64,000 bases of DNA from Porphyromonas sp. COT-290 OH3588 (GCF_000769075.1 NZ_JRFC01000003.1:62001-126000), one strand, 5' to 3'. Numbered from the stretch's first letter, positions 7,181 to 17,166 are shown. The notes: generated by a model not told the origin, from the sequence alone. Numbers and translations are program-made.

Positions 7181-10100
7181 CTATTGAGTGAGGTTGAAGC
7201 GCAGACTAACCCCAAAGGAGGTATTACGCACGGGGAAGGCGGAGGCGCTAACTAGAGGACGGTTGCTCGTCCATTCGAAGTAAGCCTTTAGGGCGAGCAT
7301 ACGGCTTAGGTCGTACTCGGCACTTAGGCTCAGACGGCTATCCACATTGCCAGAGTTGGCTTGTGTATAGTCGTCTTGTATTTTGCGGATTAGGCTTAGG
7401 TTGTGTCGGTAGCTGTAGTCGGCACGCAGGTTCAGCCCCTTGGCTGAGGTGGAGGTATTGCCCTTGGTGCTACTACCACGGCGTTTGCGCTTGGCTTTGG
7501 CAGGAGAGAAGAGGGCTTTGATGTCGGCTATCTTGTAGCTGGCGCCGAGGTTGAGCTCGTTGGAGCTGGTCTCAATCAGGCGGAAAGCCGATAGGTTGAG
7601 CGTTACAGAGCGGTTGCGCCTCCACTGCGTCGTCAGCGTCAGCCCGTTCTCCAGCGTGATGTCTATGCCTAGCAGGGGGAAGAAGCTCTCTTGGATCGTG
7701 ATTGAAGCGATGTCGTAGGGCAAACTTAGGCGGGGCTTACCGCTTGCACTCGCTTGGTCTGGCACGTAGCCAAACGTTGAAGCCCGATCGCCAACCCAGC
7801 TCGGGAAAGAGGTGTAGTTGTCTACTCGGTAGGTGCCTCGATAGGCGTGGCGGAGTGTAACGTTGCTGAAGAGCTTCTTGAGCGCCTCGATCTTATTCAG
7901 CCCATTGTAGGTAACATTCCAGTTAGGGAGCATAGATAGTAGATCGGGCAGTGGGTTTAGATCTATGCCACCAGCCCCACTCGACTGGGTATAGGCCGAG
8001 CGGAAAGCAGGAATCAGTACTGCCGAGGCATTACGGTCTACCTGTATATTCTCTTCGTTGATGGTCTGACCTGCCCAACCACCTTGAGCGAGAAAGCCTT
8101 GGTTTGGGTAGCTATCGCCGTAGGCCTCCTCTTTGAGGCGACTGACCACGGCATCACGTGAGGCCAAAAAGCGATCGAACTGAGCAGAGCGATAGCCAGA
8201 GTTTGCCTCAGGCGAAGAGAAGATTCCCTTGAGCCCTATGGTAGTCATCACGAAGTCGCCACCGAAGAGGCGTGGGCGTCCCTCGTACATATATTGTAAC
8301 TCGGTGCGATCCGTTCGGGTGTGATTGGCCGATAGACTGATATTCAGGTCACGAATGGGCTGTATCGTGGCCTTGATGTCTAGCACTGCCGAGCGAGAAA
8401 CCACGGCGGGCTGTACGTTTTGCTGGTCGTGTGAGAGCCAACCTCTCTCGGCAGCCCTATCTATGTAGTCTTCGTCCGTGAAGCCAAGCGCAAAGCCCAC
8501 ACCGGGCGACATCACACCGCTCGTGTTTTGCCCCAGAGCAGCGCCAATGCTGGGCAAGAAGCCCGGCAGATGCGTAGAGCCCGTATGGCGATATGATAGG
8601 CTCACGTCCTTAACCATCAGCAGAGTGTAGACTGAGCGATCGATGATAGCACGTAGTGTCGGATTCATTTCCTTGGGCGGCTCAGGCGTTAGGGTCAGAG
8701 TCAGCGTAGAGCTATCCGTACCGAATACCTTAATGGTCTTATCGTCCACCAGCTCTGTCTTGATCGGACGCACTAGCCCAGTGCTGTCTTTGGCAACGAT
8801 CCTCATGCGCTTCGTACCAAGTCCGTGCGCTACCACGAGAGTAGAGTCGGGCAGTAGGTTGAGCGTTTTGACGAAGCTCTTGGGCTTAGGCTTCTCTTTC
8901 TTGCGTTGAGAGGAGGAACTGTTGCTGTTGAACTTCAGCTCTAGCCCCTTGAGATACTTACTCTTGGCATAGAGGTTCTTCAAGCGAAGTTGTCCAGAAA
9001 GCTCGAGATTCATCTGATTCGTAATGACATTCGGCAGACGCAGTTGCTCCTTGGGTAGCTCCGCCCCGAGTGTCCAGTTGTACGCCCCCGAGTAATTGCC
9101 CTGAGCATTGATCCAGTTGAGCGGCTCAATCGCAGAGGTTGGTAGAGTGTAGGTCAGCGAAGTAGTTTGGGCGTAGCGCATCGGCGTTCCCAGCTCCTTG
9201 ATGCTTTTATCTACCGCATACTTCCACTGCGCATAAGCATCGGGGTTCAGCTCTCGATTGACCTGCACGTGTGGCTCTTCGATACGGGCGTCCGTTCCCG
9301 TGGCGAGGGTAAAAATGAGGTTGGGGGTGAGATTCCAATTCAGATTGAGCTTACGATACCAGACGAACTGCTGTGAGAAGCTCACGGGTAGCTTGGTATC
9401 GCCTGCGGCATCGATGTGGTTGCGCAGTTGCTCCTCCTCGTAAGAGCGGATCATCGAGGTCTGCAGGTTCAGCCTGCTAGGCCACAGATTTAGGCCGTAC
9501 TGCTTGAGGTAGCGAGCCAGAGCGCCGTTGCCCTTGAGCGAAGCGAAGGGACGAATCGAACGCCACTGTGGGCTAAAGTCGTAGTTAAGGCCGGCTTGCC
9601 AGTTGATTTGATGCAGATATTCCGTCTGCGGATTCTGCACTTCGGTGAAGTTGTGCGAAAAGTTGGCCGAGAGGTTAGCAGGGTCGTAGGGCATTGGCTC
9701 CTTGCTTCGGATGCCGACGTTGATGTTACTTAGGCTGAGCGATCGGGTAATACGGCGGTCGATGGCGTAGTTCATGATCGAATCCCTCTGTGCACTCGTG
9801 GCGACTGATTCTAAAGCGTCCTTGAGCTTGACGTCCTCGTCCATCGGATTGTACTGAGGCGTGTTCTGCTCGTCGGTGATGTTGTAGTAGACGGGGATAG
9901 AAACCTTGGCCTTCTCTGGGAAGAACTTGCCAAGCTCTAGGTTCGTAGAGAGGTTGATGCTACGGCGATCCTCGATCTGACGTTCGCTCAGAGATTGGTC
10001 GATCGCCCCAAAGCCTGCGGTAGACATCTGCCCACGCAGGTTGAATGCTCCCAAATCGGATAGCTGAACCGCTAGGTTGGCGTTGGCCGCCCAACCGCCC

Positions 10101-13100
10101 TCTTCGTGGTAGTCGCCCACACGCAACTCATTGACCCATACTTCGACGCTACGCACCTCTCCGCTATTATTGCGTAGACCAATCATGATGGTACGCACGT
10201 TGGAGAGGGACGGATTGCCGAGTATGCTGATACTATTATTCGTGGCGTCGGGATCGGGCTGGCTGAATAGCTCAAAGAGTGAGAAGCCTGCCAGCCCACG
10301 TGCGACAGCTTCGTTGCGCTTGCGTTTGTGAACGATCAGGCCATCTAGGTCGATATTAACAAAGTTGGCATCGGGCCAGACACGCCTCTGGTCTACGTCC
10401 GAGTAACCATTGTATCTACCCGACTGAGTCAGCTTGAGCGGAACGGAGTACTCGTAGTAGTTGTTGCGGTAGTCCGAGCCAAGACGTACAAAGACTGATA
10501 TATCTCCGTCTTGGGTATTGGTATTGTCCTCGACGAGCTGCTCGGCGTGGACGAAGAGCTGTAGGCGGCGATAGCGTCGTAGATCGTAGGAGGTATTGCG
10601 GTAGATCGCACGTGCATCGTCGGGTGCGATCTGGCGGAGCTTGAGGCTGAGTGACTGCTCATTGAGCTGAGTGCTCTGCGTTTGTTGGGCATCGAGCGAG
10701 CGAGGCACACCCGGGGGCAACACGTAGTTGATGGGCGTTCGGTCGCCGTCTGCCTCGATATTGACAGCACTAACCGAGATCTGCGCCTTCGTAATAGGTG
10801 CGACCTTGCCGTGTAGAGGCTGATCGTACAGACGCCAGTCACCACGCACCAGATGCAACGCTCCGAAGCGCAGATTGGTCTGTTGGGCAAAGCCCTTGAG
10901 GTAGATGCGCATAAAGCGCATCGAGCGCAGGTCCGAGATCCCCCCAATAGCCGAGGTGTACTGCGATAGGGGTACTTTGAACTGATACCAAGTAACCTTA
11001 GAGTTCTGCCCATTGCGCAGACGAACATCTGCCTCTCGGCTAGCCACGATATAGTTCTGGCCCACACGCAAGTCCTCTGGGCGCAGCGATATTTTGTACT
11101 CGTAGTAGCGATCTAGCTCGTTGAGGTTATTGTCTTGGTTGATGTCCTCGACATCAGGAGCCACACGGCTCGCCACACTGTAGTCGCTAGAGCCTGTGGC
11201 CTCGGCGGAGTTGCCCTCTACGCCGTTGTAGTACTTGTAGCGATCGAGGATAGAGAGGCGTGCAGCATCGAAGTCGTCCCCACGATAGTGGTGGAAGTTG
11301 TCGCCCCCCGGGTCATTGATTGGGCTAAACGGATCGCCAGCCCACCGACCGAGGGTCTCGCCCGAAGCGATACGCTTGAGCTGATCAAGGTAGTTCCTAT
11401 AGCTCTCGTGCTGCTGTTCCTCGGCAGTAGTGAGGCCATTGAAGCCGACGTCCTGCTTAGCTCTTGCCCCGGGAGCATTGTCGAACGAATACCCTACGCT
11501 CTGCCTGCGAGGCACACGCCCCCAAACGGTCGTTTCCATGGCCGTAGGGTCATCAGTAAGGGGAATACCATTCTCGAAGAACTTCTTCTCGTCCTTGAGT
11601 ATATCCTCGGATATATCCCCGAGGTTGAAGTACAAATCTCCTCCCTTAGCACCTGTGCTGTGGACGAATGGATCCATCAGCCAAAACTCAAGATACTCGA
11701 CATTGGAGGCCTCGAAGTCGCTTTGGTCAATCTTGCGCATGATACCACCCCAGCTCTCCTCTGGTTTGTCTAGTAGTCCCGAGGGAAGCATACGTTCCAG
11801 ACCTAGATTGTACGGGCCTCGCTCTTGGGGGTAGAAGCTCAGATTGAGTGTCTGCAAGAAGCTCACCTGATTGACATTGAGATCTCGGTAGGGGAATAGC
11901 TCACGCATCTCTACCTCACGCACGAAGTGGTTACTTACCAGCTCAGGATTGTTGCGAATGTAAGACGGCGTGAGGCTACTGCGCTCTCGTGTGAAGATGG
12001 GGTCAATGTTGTACCACGACAGCAAGGCTCGATCGTAGCCCGTAGCTAGATAGTCGCTCGGTGAGGTCAGCTGACGAGAAGCATCGAAGGGGACAGAGGC
12101 CAGCGACCAAGCGTACGGATTCATCAAGTCAATCTCGCTGCGTGAGCTCTCGAAGTCGTCGAGATAGCTATTGCCCTGCGCATAACGGCTCTCGTAGTGG
12201 CCCGGGATTAGATGAGCGAACTCTGCGTCTAGACTAATCTGCGAAGCAGTCGTCAGGTCTAGCAGAGGGAGCTTGTCGAGCATATTGGTCAGCCACTGGC
12301 TCTTGGTGCGCCAGCTGAGGTTCGTCCCCCAAAGGAAGTTTTGCATCGACTCATCGCCCAGATTGGTCTTGGTGGTCAGAGGGAGCTCCGAGAGATACAT
12401 CGCCGTGGCTCCTAGCTGCAACTGAGGCGTGAGCTGATAGCCAAGGTCTAGCCCCAACATTGTCTTGCGCTGCGTGCCGAAGCCTCCACTATCCTCTAGG
12501 CTAACCTCCACGGGAGTACGTGCGCTCTGGATCTGCGTGTTGATGATCTTCACTACACCCGAGAGATAGTCTACCGTATAGTCTACATTCTCCTGTAGAG
12601 TAACGCCTCCTGCCGTTACACGAACCGTCCCAGGGGTTACATTCATAGCTCCGAGCGCAATCTCTCCACTACCCGATGCCTTGTATTCGCCCCTCAAAAT
12701 GTACTTATTCTTCTCTGCCACCTGCTGAGCCTTGACCTTAGTCTGGGTATATAGCTCTCGATAGACGAACTCGTCCCCTGCATTCTGCTCGGCTAGAGTC
12801 TGGCCAAATGGCTCGACCGAGGGGAAGTAGATCAGACCTCTATTGGCATTGACGGTCAGCCCCTCCACATAGTCGAAGCGGCCATCGCTGTGCTGCTGCT
12901 CACGCTGATTGATTTTGTCCAAGCCCAACACCTCTAGTAGCCTCTGCCCCTTGAGGCTCCCAGAGGGCAGGTAGGGGACATAGCTACCCGTGCCGTCGCT
13001 ACGATAGAGGACGTCTAGACGGAAGCCCTCGGATTGCAGGTTGTACACCCCTGCTCCTAAGCTATAGACATTGCGCATCATATTCTCCCAGTAGGGCGCA

Positions 13101-14590
13101 TTGGGGCTCATATTGCTCCCCTTGATGAGCTTGACGAAGAGATTGTCGGTAGATTGGTCAGGTCTGTCGGACGAAAACTCGCCCACACGATAGAGTTGAC
13201 CATTGTAGGTATATTCGTAGGCCACGGCTAGCACCTCATCACTCTGGAGCTTAGAGGAGAGTGTAATGTAGCCAAGGCTTGCGTTTAGGTCGTATTCGCT
13301 CTCGCCGAGCCTGCGAGCAGACTCGAGCTTGTCGTAGTCCGACCCTGCGGTCAGCTTGCCCGATAGCACTCGGGTTACCTGATCGATGCGTCGTAGCTCG
13401 GGGTCGGCACTTAGAGTGCTGTAGAGGTCATTGGCAGAGTTGCGTGGGTATAGGCTCCCCGAGTTGGTAATAGTAATCGAGGGGTTGTGCACACGCCGAG
13501 CATCGCCAAGGTCGGCGAAAGCCACTACGTTGCGAGCATCGTCGTACCGCCCACGTTTGTTCGTCACCCAGACCTCTACGCGATTGATCTTGACGGCAGA
13601 GCGCACGTATGGAAGCGAGCGCAGCGCTTCGTTGTACTGCTGGCGGAAGAAGTCCCCGAGGAAGAAGTGCCTATTCTCATCGTAGTTGGCAGCCGATAGC
13701 TCGAAGCTCGTCGTCTGCGCTCCTCCCTTGGTGGCGATGCGCTTGCGCTGTGTACGCTGCTGGCTGACTAGCATATCGAGAGTTAGCTTACCAAACTGCA
13801 TCTTACTATGCACTCCGAAGAGAGCTCCTCCACCGTTGATGAGCGAGTTCTTGGGCTGCATCGATACATTACCCGCCTCGATGAGCTTGACGATGTCGTC
13901 CTCCTCGCCCTCGAAAGCCAGTTTGAGCTTCTTGGAGTCGAAGTCGAACGTGCTGGCTGTATTGTAGTTGAGGTTGAAGTTGAGCTTATTGCCTACAGAG
14001 GCCTGCACACCTGCTTGGATCTTCTCGTCGAAGTCGAAGAAGGTATTGCGCCGAGCACGCTCACTTACTGAGGGGTTGTCGGTGGCGTTGCTTTTGATGC
14101 CAGCCGATAGCTCTGCCGAACCTTGCAGGCGTAGCTTCACTCCGCCGGGGCCGAAGATGCGCTCCGCTGGCCCTATCCCAAACTCCATATCTAGCGGGTT
14201 AAAGCCTTTTTTCTTTTGCTTGTCTTCCTCGGGGCGATTGAGCAGGCCAAAGTAATGGGCATCGCTACGCTTAGCCATATAGGCCATAAATTCGGCTGGA
14301 GTATAGGGGATAGGAGTGCCTAGGCGTTGCTCGCCTAGGTAAGTCGTCAGTAGATAAAGGTTAGTTCTGGGATCGTACTCAAATCGTGTGGTCAGGTTCG
14401 ACGGACGCCGAGGTGAGAAGACGGACGCCTCTCGGCTTATATCTTCGGCACTGGAGGGCAGAATAACACGAGGAGAAATAACCTTGACGCTATCTCCCTT
14501 GCTCTTGCTCTGTGCAGAGGCGTGACTAAGCCCCAAGGTCAGACAGCCTAACCCCACACACAGCACTTGTATCAGCTTTCTGCGCTCCAA
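7181..14590 (-). CDS. sov: T9SS outer-membrane translocon Sov/SprA
   Basis: A 2,469-aa outer-membrane protein, matching the Sov (P. gingivalis) / SprA (Flavobacterium) family of about 2,400-2,500 aa. It forms the giant beta-barrel pore through which type IX cargo proteins leave the periplasm. An N-terminal signal peptide is visible (cleavage near SHASA-Q, about 26), followed by a long, strand-rich sequence with repeated alternating polar/hydrophobic segments, and a C-terminal barrel ending in a hydrophobic-aromatic strand (SLRFNLTQ). A short basic, Lys/Arg-rich loop is seen near the C-terminus. It has its own -7 promoter box just upstream and stands alone. The identity rests on length, export signal and recognisable family segments; it is the longest gene here. 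Confidence 0.93.
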   Translation of the reverse strand: MERRKLIQVLCVGLGCLTLGLSHASAQSKSKGDSVKVISPRVILPSSAEDISREASVFSPRRPSNLTTRFEYDPRTNLYLLTTYLGEQRLGTPIPYTPAEFMAYMAKRSDAHYFGLLNRPEEDKQKKKGFNPLDMEFGIGPAERIFGPGGVKLRLQGSAELSAGIKSNATDNPSVSERARRNTFFDFDEKIQAGVQASVGNKLNFNLNYNTASTFDFDSKKLKLAFEGEEDDIVKLIEAGNVSMQPKNSLINGGGALFGVHSKMQFGKLTLDMLVSQQRTQRKRIATKGGAQTTSFELSAANYDENRHFFLGDFFRQQYNEALRSLPYVRSAVKINRVEVWVTNKRGRYDDARNVVAFADLGDARRVHNPSITITNSGSLYPRNSANDLYSTLSADPELRRIDQVTRVLSGKLTAGSDYDKLESARRLGESEYDLNASLGYITLSSKLQSDEVLAVAYEYTYNGQLYRVGEFSSDRPDQSTDNLFVKLIKGSNMSPNAPYWENMMRNVYSLGAGVYNLQSEGFRLDVLYRSDGTGSYVPYLPSGSLKGQRLLEVLGLDKINQREQQHSDGRFDYVEGLTVNANRGLIYFPSVEPFGQTLAEQNAGDEFVYRELYTQTKVKAQQVAEKNKYILRGEYKASGSGEIALGAMNVTPGTVRVTAGGVTLQENVDYTVDYLSGVVKIINTQIQSARTPVEVSLEDSGGFGTQRKTMLGLDLGYQLTPQLQLGATAMYLSELPLTTKTNLGDESMQNFLWGTNLSWRTKSQWLTNMLDKLPLLDLTTASQISLDAEFAHLIPGHYESRYAQGNSYLDDFESSRSEIDLMNPYAWSLASVPFDASRQLTSPSDYLATGYDRALLSWYNIDPIFTRERSSLTPSYIRNNPELVSNHFVREVEMRELFPYRDLNVNQVSFLQTLNLSFYPQERGPYNLGLERMLPSGLLDKPEESWGGIMRKIDQSDFEASNVEYLEFWLMDPFVHSTGAKGGDLYFNLGDISEDILKDEKKFFENGIPLTDDPTAMETTVWGRVPRRQSVGYSFDNAPGARAKQDVGFNGLTTAEEQQHESYRNYLDQLKRIASGETLGRWAGDPFSPINDPGGDNFHHYRGDDFDAARLSILDRYKYYNGVEGNSAEATGSSDYSVASRVAPDVEDINQDNNLNELDRYYEYKISLRPEDLRVGQNYIVASREADVRLRNGQNSKVTWYQFKVPLSQYTSAIGGISDLRSMRFMRIYLKGFAQQTNLRFGALHLVRGDWRLYDQPLHGKVAPITKAQISVSAVNIEADGDRTPINYVLPPGVPRSLDAQQTQSTQLNEQSLSLKLRQIAPDDARAIYRNTSYDLRRYRRLQLFVHAEQLVEDNTNTQDGDISVFVRLGSDYRNNYYEYSVPLKLTQSGRYNGYSDVDQRRVWPDANFVNIDLDGLIVHKRKRNEAVARGLAGFSLFELFSQPDPDATNNSISILGNPSLSNVRTIMIGLRNNSGEVRSVEVWVNELRVGDYHEEGGWAANANLAVQLSDLGAFNLRGQMSTAGFGAIDQSLSERQIEDRRSINLSTNLELGKFFPEKAKVSIPVYYNITDEQNTPQYNPMDEDVKLKDALESVATSAQRDSIMNYAIDRRITRSLSLSNINVGIRSKEPMPYDPANLSANFSHNFTEVQNPQTEYLHQINWQAGLNYDFSPQWRSIRPFASLKGNGALARYLKQYGLNLWPSRLNLQTSMIRSYEEEQLRNHIDAAGDTKLPVSFSQQFVWYRKLNLNWNLTPNLIFTLATGTDARIEEPHVQVNRELNPDAYAQWKYAVDKSIKELGTPMRYAQTTSLTYTLPTSAIEPLNWINAQGNYSGAYNWTLGAELPKEQLRLPNVITNQMNLELSGQLRLKNLYAKSKYLKGLELKFNSNSSSSQRKKEKPKPKSFVKTLNLLPDSTLVVAHGLGTKRMRIVAKDSTGLVRPIKTELVDDKTIKVFGTDSSTLTLTLTPEPPKEMNPTLRAIIDRSVYTLLMVKDVSLSYRHTGSTHLPGFLPSIGAALGQNTSGVMSPGVGFALGFTDEDYIDRAAERGWLSHDQQNVQPAVVSRSAVLDIKATIQPIRDLNISLSANHTRTDRTELQYMYEGRPRLFGGDFVMTTIGLKGIFSSPEANSGYRSAQFDRFLASRDAVVSRLKEEAYGDSYPNQGFLAQGGWAGQTINEENIQVDRNASAVLIPAFRSAYTQSSGAGGIDLNPLPDLLSMLPNWNVTYNGLNKIEALKKLFSNVTLRHAYRGTYRVDNYTSFPSWVGDRASTFGYVPDQASASGKPRLSLPYDIASITIQESFFPLLGIDITLENGLTLTTQWRRNRSVTLNLSAFRLIETSSNELNLGASYKIADIKALFSPAKAKRKRRGSSTKGNTSTSAKGLNLRADYSYRHNLSLIRKIQDDYTQANSGNVDSRLSLSAEYDLSRMLALKAYFEWTSNRPLVSASAFPVRNTSFGVSLRFNLTQ

Positions 14591-14632
14591 CCCTAATCCG
14601 TATTCCTGATTTCCCGTACTATATTAAACGAA

Positions 14633-14640
14633 CAAAGATA
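14633..14640 (-). promoter_or_regulatory. Promoter -7 box for sov
   Basis: TATCTTTG on the minus strand, 43 bp before the sov ATG. It lies downstream of the riboswitch terminator, so sov can be transcribed independently of the riboswitch. Confidence 0.6.
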
Positions 14641-14819
14641 CTTAAAAATTGCACAGACTAGCAGGCCTCGCACCCCCTAAACTTAGTGTGCAAATAGGCT
14701 ACTTGGGCAGGTATGCCAAAGATCTATTTAGAGATTACTCACCTATCCTCCCGATGACTAAGTAACGGAACAGAGAGGCCAATGCATATCACACCAAACA
14801 TCTAGGGGAGGGACGAAAA

Positions 14820-14875
14820 AAGCCTTAGAGCTGATCCCCTCTTGGTTTCCCACAAGCGAATCAAGCCTAAGGCTT
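14820..14875 (-). terminator. Intrinsic terminator downstream of the riboswitch
   Basis: AAGCCTTAG at 14820-14828 pairs with 14867-14875, with inner helices, and is followed on the minus strand by six T residues. It precedes the sov promoter and would separate the riboswitch transcript from sov. Confidence 0.75.
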
Positions 14876-15003
14876 CCTTTCACTAAATTTTAACGTAGCT
14901 TGGCGAGCCACGCCCATCGTTGATCATGGGTGATGGGGATCCCGCGGGGATTAATTTCAGTCGCCCTCAGGGGCGTACTGCAGCTTTCCTCGAAGCCTTT
15001 AAT

Positions 15004-15152
15004 AGCTTTGCAGGTCTTCTGACTCACAATCTCGCCTCGGTCTACCTTCCCAGTAGCACAGAACTACCAGTGGTATCGACTCGACCAAAGGCTTGACGAT
15101 CGTACACAGCAGCGGGACTGTCCGAGATTCGCACTCGATTCCCTTTTAAGCT
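15004..15152 (-). promoter_or_regulatory. Cobalamin (B12) riboswitch
   Basis: Read on the minus strand, the conserved core of the cobalamin riboswitch appears in order: AAAAGGGAA, GTGCGAATC, GGACAGTCCCGCTGCTGT, a CCACTGG segment, CTGGGAAGG, then GAGTCAGAAGACCTGC (the B12 box). A short closing helix AGCTT/AAGCT joins 15152-15148 with 15008-15004. These elements bind adenosyl- or methylcobalamin and usually repress B12 transport or synthesis genes; in Bacteroidota typically btuB-like receptors. Here no such gene follows. The two cobalamin-synthesis genes of the window lie 20 kb away on the other strand. Confidence 0.9.
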
Positions 15153-15406
15153 CCAGCCCCCACATCAATAGACGCCAAGGCAAGGAACACAAAGCCGACG
15201 GCAAAGGTAAGCATTTTATCTATCTATCACAAAACTAGCAGATAGAATATGTTATCCTAGCTAGAGGTCTATACGACTAACCTAGGACTTGGCAATAGCC
15301 TTAATGTGCAGCGCAGCAAGACGGAAGAGGGAGAAGCAGAAGCCACCTATCCATGCCTCTCGTCTAAGGGCATCAAGGCGGTGTACAGTGTATGCTCATT
15401 CGTCTA

Positions 15407-15790
15407 CTTTTTAGTTAAGGAGTGTTAAAGATTTACTAACGGATTTAAGAGAATAAAGCCCAAGTTTATAAAGGAGCTCTGGGCGACTAAAGGAAATCGA
15501 AGGGAAGCCCTTGCCCTATTGGTGGGCTAATCCGCCGAGGTGTGTCTACTGAGCCGAAAAGATTGATGGGAAGAAACACCTCAAAATGCGGTTCAAGCCC
15601 ATACAAGCGCTGCAAAATACTCTCTATACACCTGAATACCAGCATGCTAAAAACAAGACGATTTAAGGCAGGTATTTTCATTCGGTGGGGGCAAGGAGCC
15701 TAAACGAGGTAGGACGCCATACAGAGCCTCGTAGGCGGCAAATATAGGATTTGACACTTTTAGTCCTCTCGGACGGGGAGAACATAGGCA
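15407..15790 (-). repeat. Dispersed intergenic element, copy D (inverted)
   Basis: The minus strand shows the same landmarks as copies A-C: TATATTTGCCGCCTACGAGG with its TATTT starting at 15744, CTTCCCATCAATCTTTTCGG with its CCATC starting at 15569 (spacing 175 bp), and a right end TTAACTAAAAAG near 15416-15407. Boundaries are approximate. A 64-codon frame inside it (15681-15487) is probably not a gene. It points toward the riboswitch transcript. Between 15238 and 15406 nothing recognisable is seen. Confidence 0.65.
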
Positions 15791-15903
15791 GTGTGTCTAA
15801 ACACACTCCAAAGTGTTAAATATCGCAAACGACAATACGCCACTGCACAGAAGTTCTAAAGAGCTAAGGCTAAACAAGTAGATTGACGGCTCGTAGCCTA
15901 GAG

Positions 15904-17130
15904 TTAGATGATCTGGCTCTCTTGGCTAACCTCTAGGCTACGACTCTGGGACCAGAGCACCAGAAGAGCCAAGAGAGAGAGCACAGCCTCAACCCCGAAG
16001 AGCGCCGTGTAGCCGAAAGCATCAGCCATACGTCCACTCAGAGCAGCCACGATCAGCCCACTGAGATGGGTAATCATAATCTGGATTGTGAAGTCCGTTC
16101 CCTCAAGCTCTGGACGTACCCGATCCATCGCCAGAGTATAGATCCCCACAGACGATAGGCCATAGGCACCCCATACCCAAGCAATCGCCACATACATCTG
16201 TATCTCGGAGGGGATACCAAGAGATATATACCAATAGAATAGGGCTGCCGTTAGACTAAGACACAAGAAAGATGCTAAAGCCGTCAGGTGCCCCATTCGT
16301 CTTAGGAGCAGACCGCCAGCCATAGCACATAGCGCTGCCACAGCAGAGCCGAAGACACCGAGCATCACGGCGATACGCTCTGTCGAGTAACCTAAATCAA
16401 CCATAAAGGGCTTAACCATCGCCATAACACCGATGATGCCCGAGTAGTAGAGCAACAGGAGCAAGATATGTCGCTTGCTAGATAGAGATGTGAAGAAACT
16501 GGGGATATCTCGCAAATTAATGCTGCGGCGGCTGCGTGGCGCAGACTCATATAGCCGATCTCGTCGCCTGCGCAGCCACAGTGGGAGAACAGCTAATACG
16601 ATAAACATAGCCAGCAAACTAAGCACCCACTGCCAGCCTAGATGATGATAAGCTACCAGCAATACCCCCGTACCGAAGAGGCTACCGACGAAGCTCCCCC
16701 CAGCCTGCATGCTATTACCTAGCCCACGCTCAGAACCTCTGAGCGAGAGTATTGCATACTTATCCACCGCAATATCCTGAGTGGCAGAGGCAGCGAAAGA
16801 GAGGATTACCAACAGGAGTATGAGGCCAAAGTTCGTCTTGAGCTCAAGCAGCCCAATACCAAGAATGATGCAGGCGTAGAATAGCTCCGAGAGTATAATC
16901 CAGCGCCTAAGGCTTGTATAGTCACGAGCATGATGATCGACCACGGGCGCCCACAGGAGCTTGACAATCCACGGCAGCTTAATGAGCTGCAGTAGCCCAA
17001 TCTGCGAGAGTGAGTACTGCTCCTGCCTCATAATGACAGGTAATACCGTGGAGAAAAAGGCCATCGGTATAGACTGGGCGATGTACAGACAGAAGAGCGT
17101 CGGGAGCTTGAAGGGATCTCTGGGCTTCAT
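15904..17130 (-). CDS. MFS permease, AmpG/RhtX-FptX type
   Basis: A 408-aa inner-membrane protein with about 12 predicted transmembrane helices. The start (LPTLFCLYIAQSIPMAFF), KLLWAPVVD near residue 57-65, and ATQDIAVDKYA near 115-125 are typical of the peptide-acetyl-CoA/AmpG branch of the major facilitator superfamily. This branch includes AmpG (muropeptide import) and the RhtX/FptX single-subunit siderophore permeases. The gene follows the TonB receptor gene by 36 bp on the same strand, so the two probably form an operon. That partnership favours import of a siderophore or similar chelate after outer-membrane uptake (inference); muropeptide uptake is the alternative. Confidence 0.82.
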   Translation of the reverse strand: MKPRDPFKLPTLFCLYIAQSIPMAFFSTVLPVIMRQEQYSLSQIGLLQLIKLPWIVKLLWAPVVDHHARDYTSLRRWIILSELFYACIILGIGLLELKTNFGLILLLVILSFAASATQDIAVDKYAILSLRGSERGLGNSMQAGGSFVGSLFGTGVLLVAYHHLGWQWVLSLLAMFIVLAVLPLWLRRRRDRLYESAPRSRRSINLRDIPSFFTSLSSKRHILLLLLYYSGIIGVMAMVKPFMVDLGYSTERIAVMLGVFGSAVAALCAMAGGLLLRRMGHLTALASFLCLSLTAALFYWYISLGIPSEIQMYVAIAWVWGAYGLSSVGIYTLAMDRVRPELEGTDFTIQIMITHLSGLIVAALSGRMADAFGYTALFGVEAVLSLLALLVLWSQSRSLEVSQESQII

Positions 17131-17166
17131 ATCTAGGATAGATCTATCATGTGTACAGGTAGAAGC

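Larger units (their letters stand above)
14815..15223 (-). ncRNA. Predicted orphan riboswitch transcript
   Basis: A candidate short transcript on the minus strand. A -7-like box TAGTTTTG lies at 15237-15230, the cobalamin riboswitch at 15152-15004, and an intrinsic terminator at 14875-14820 with a T run to about 14815. Only tiny frames occur in it: 22 codons (15214-15146, hydrophobic, MLTFAVGFVFLALA at its start) that ends exactly at the riboswitch 5' edge, and 14 codons (14927-14883, MINDGRGSPSYVKI). Between riboswitch and terminator are several small hairpins (for example 14962-14975). Either a cobalamin-controlled small RNA, a micropeptide gene, or the remnant of a deleted gene. Confidence 0.4.

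Noticed and set aside
7181-14590. Numerous open frames on the plus strand and in other frames within sov
   Set aside because: They are shadow frames of a long GC-rich gene, with no start signals or domains.
15487-15681. 64-codon open frame on the minus strand inside element copy D
   Set aside because: It covers the conserved repeat block, has no ribosome site or family similarity, and the other copies lack a matching full-length frame.
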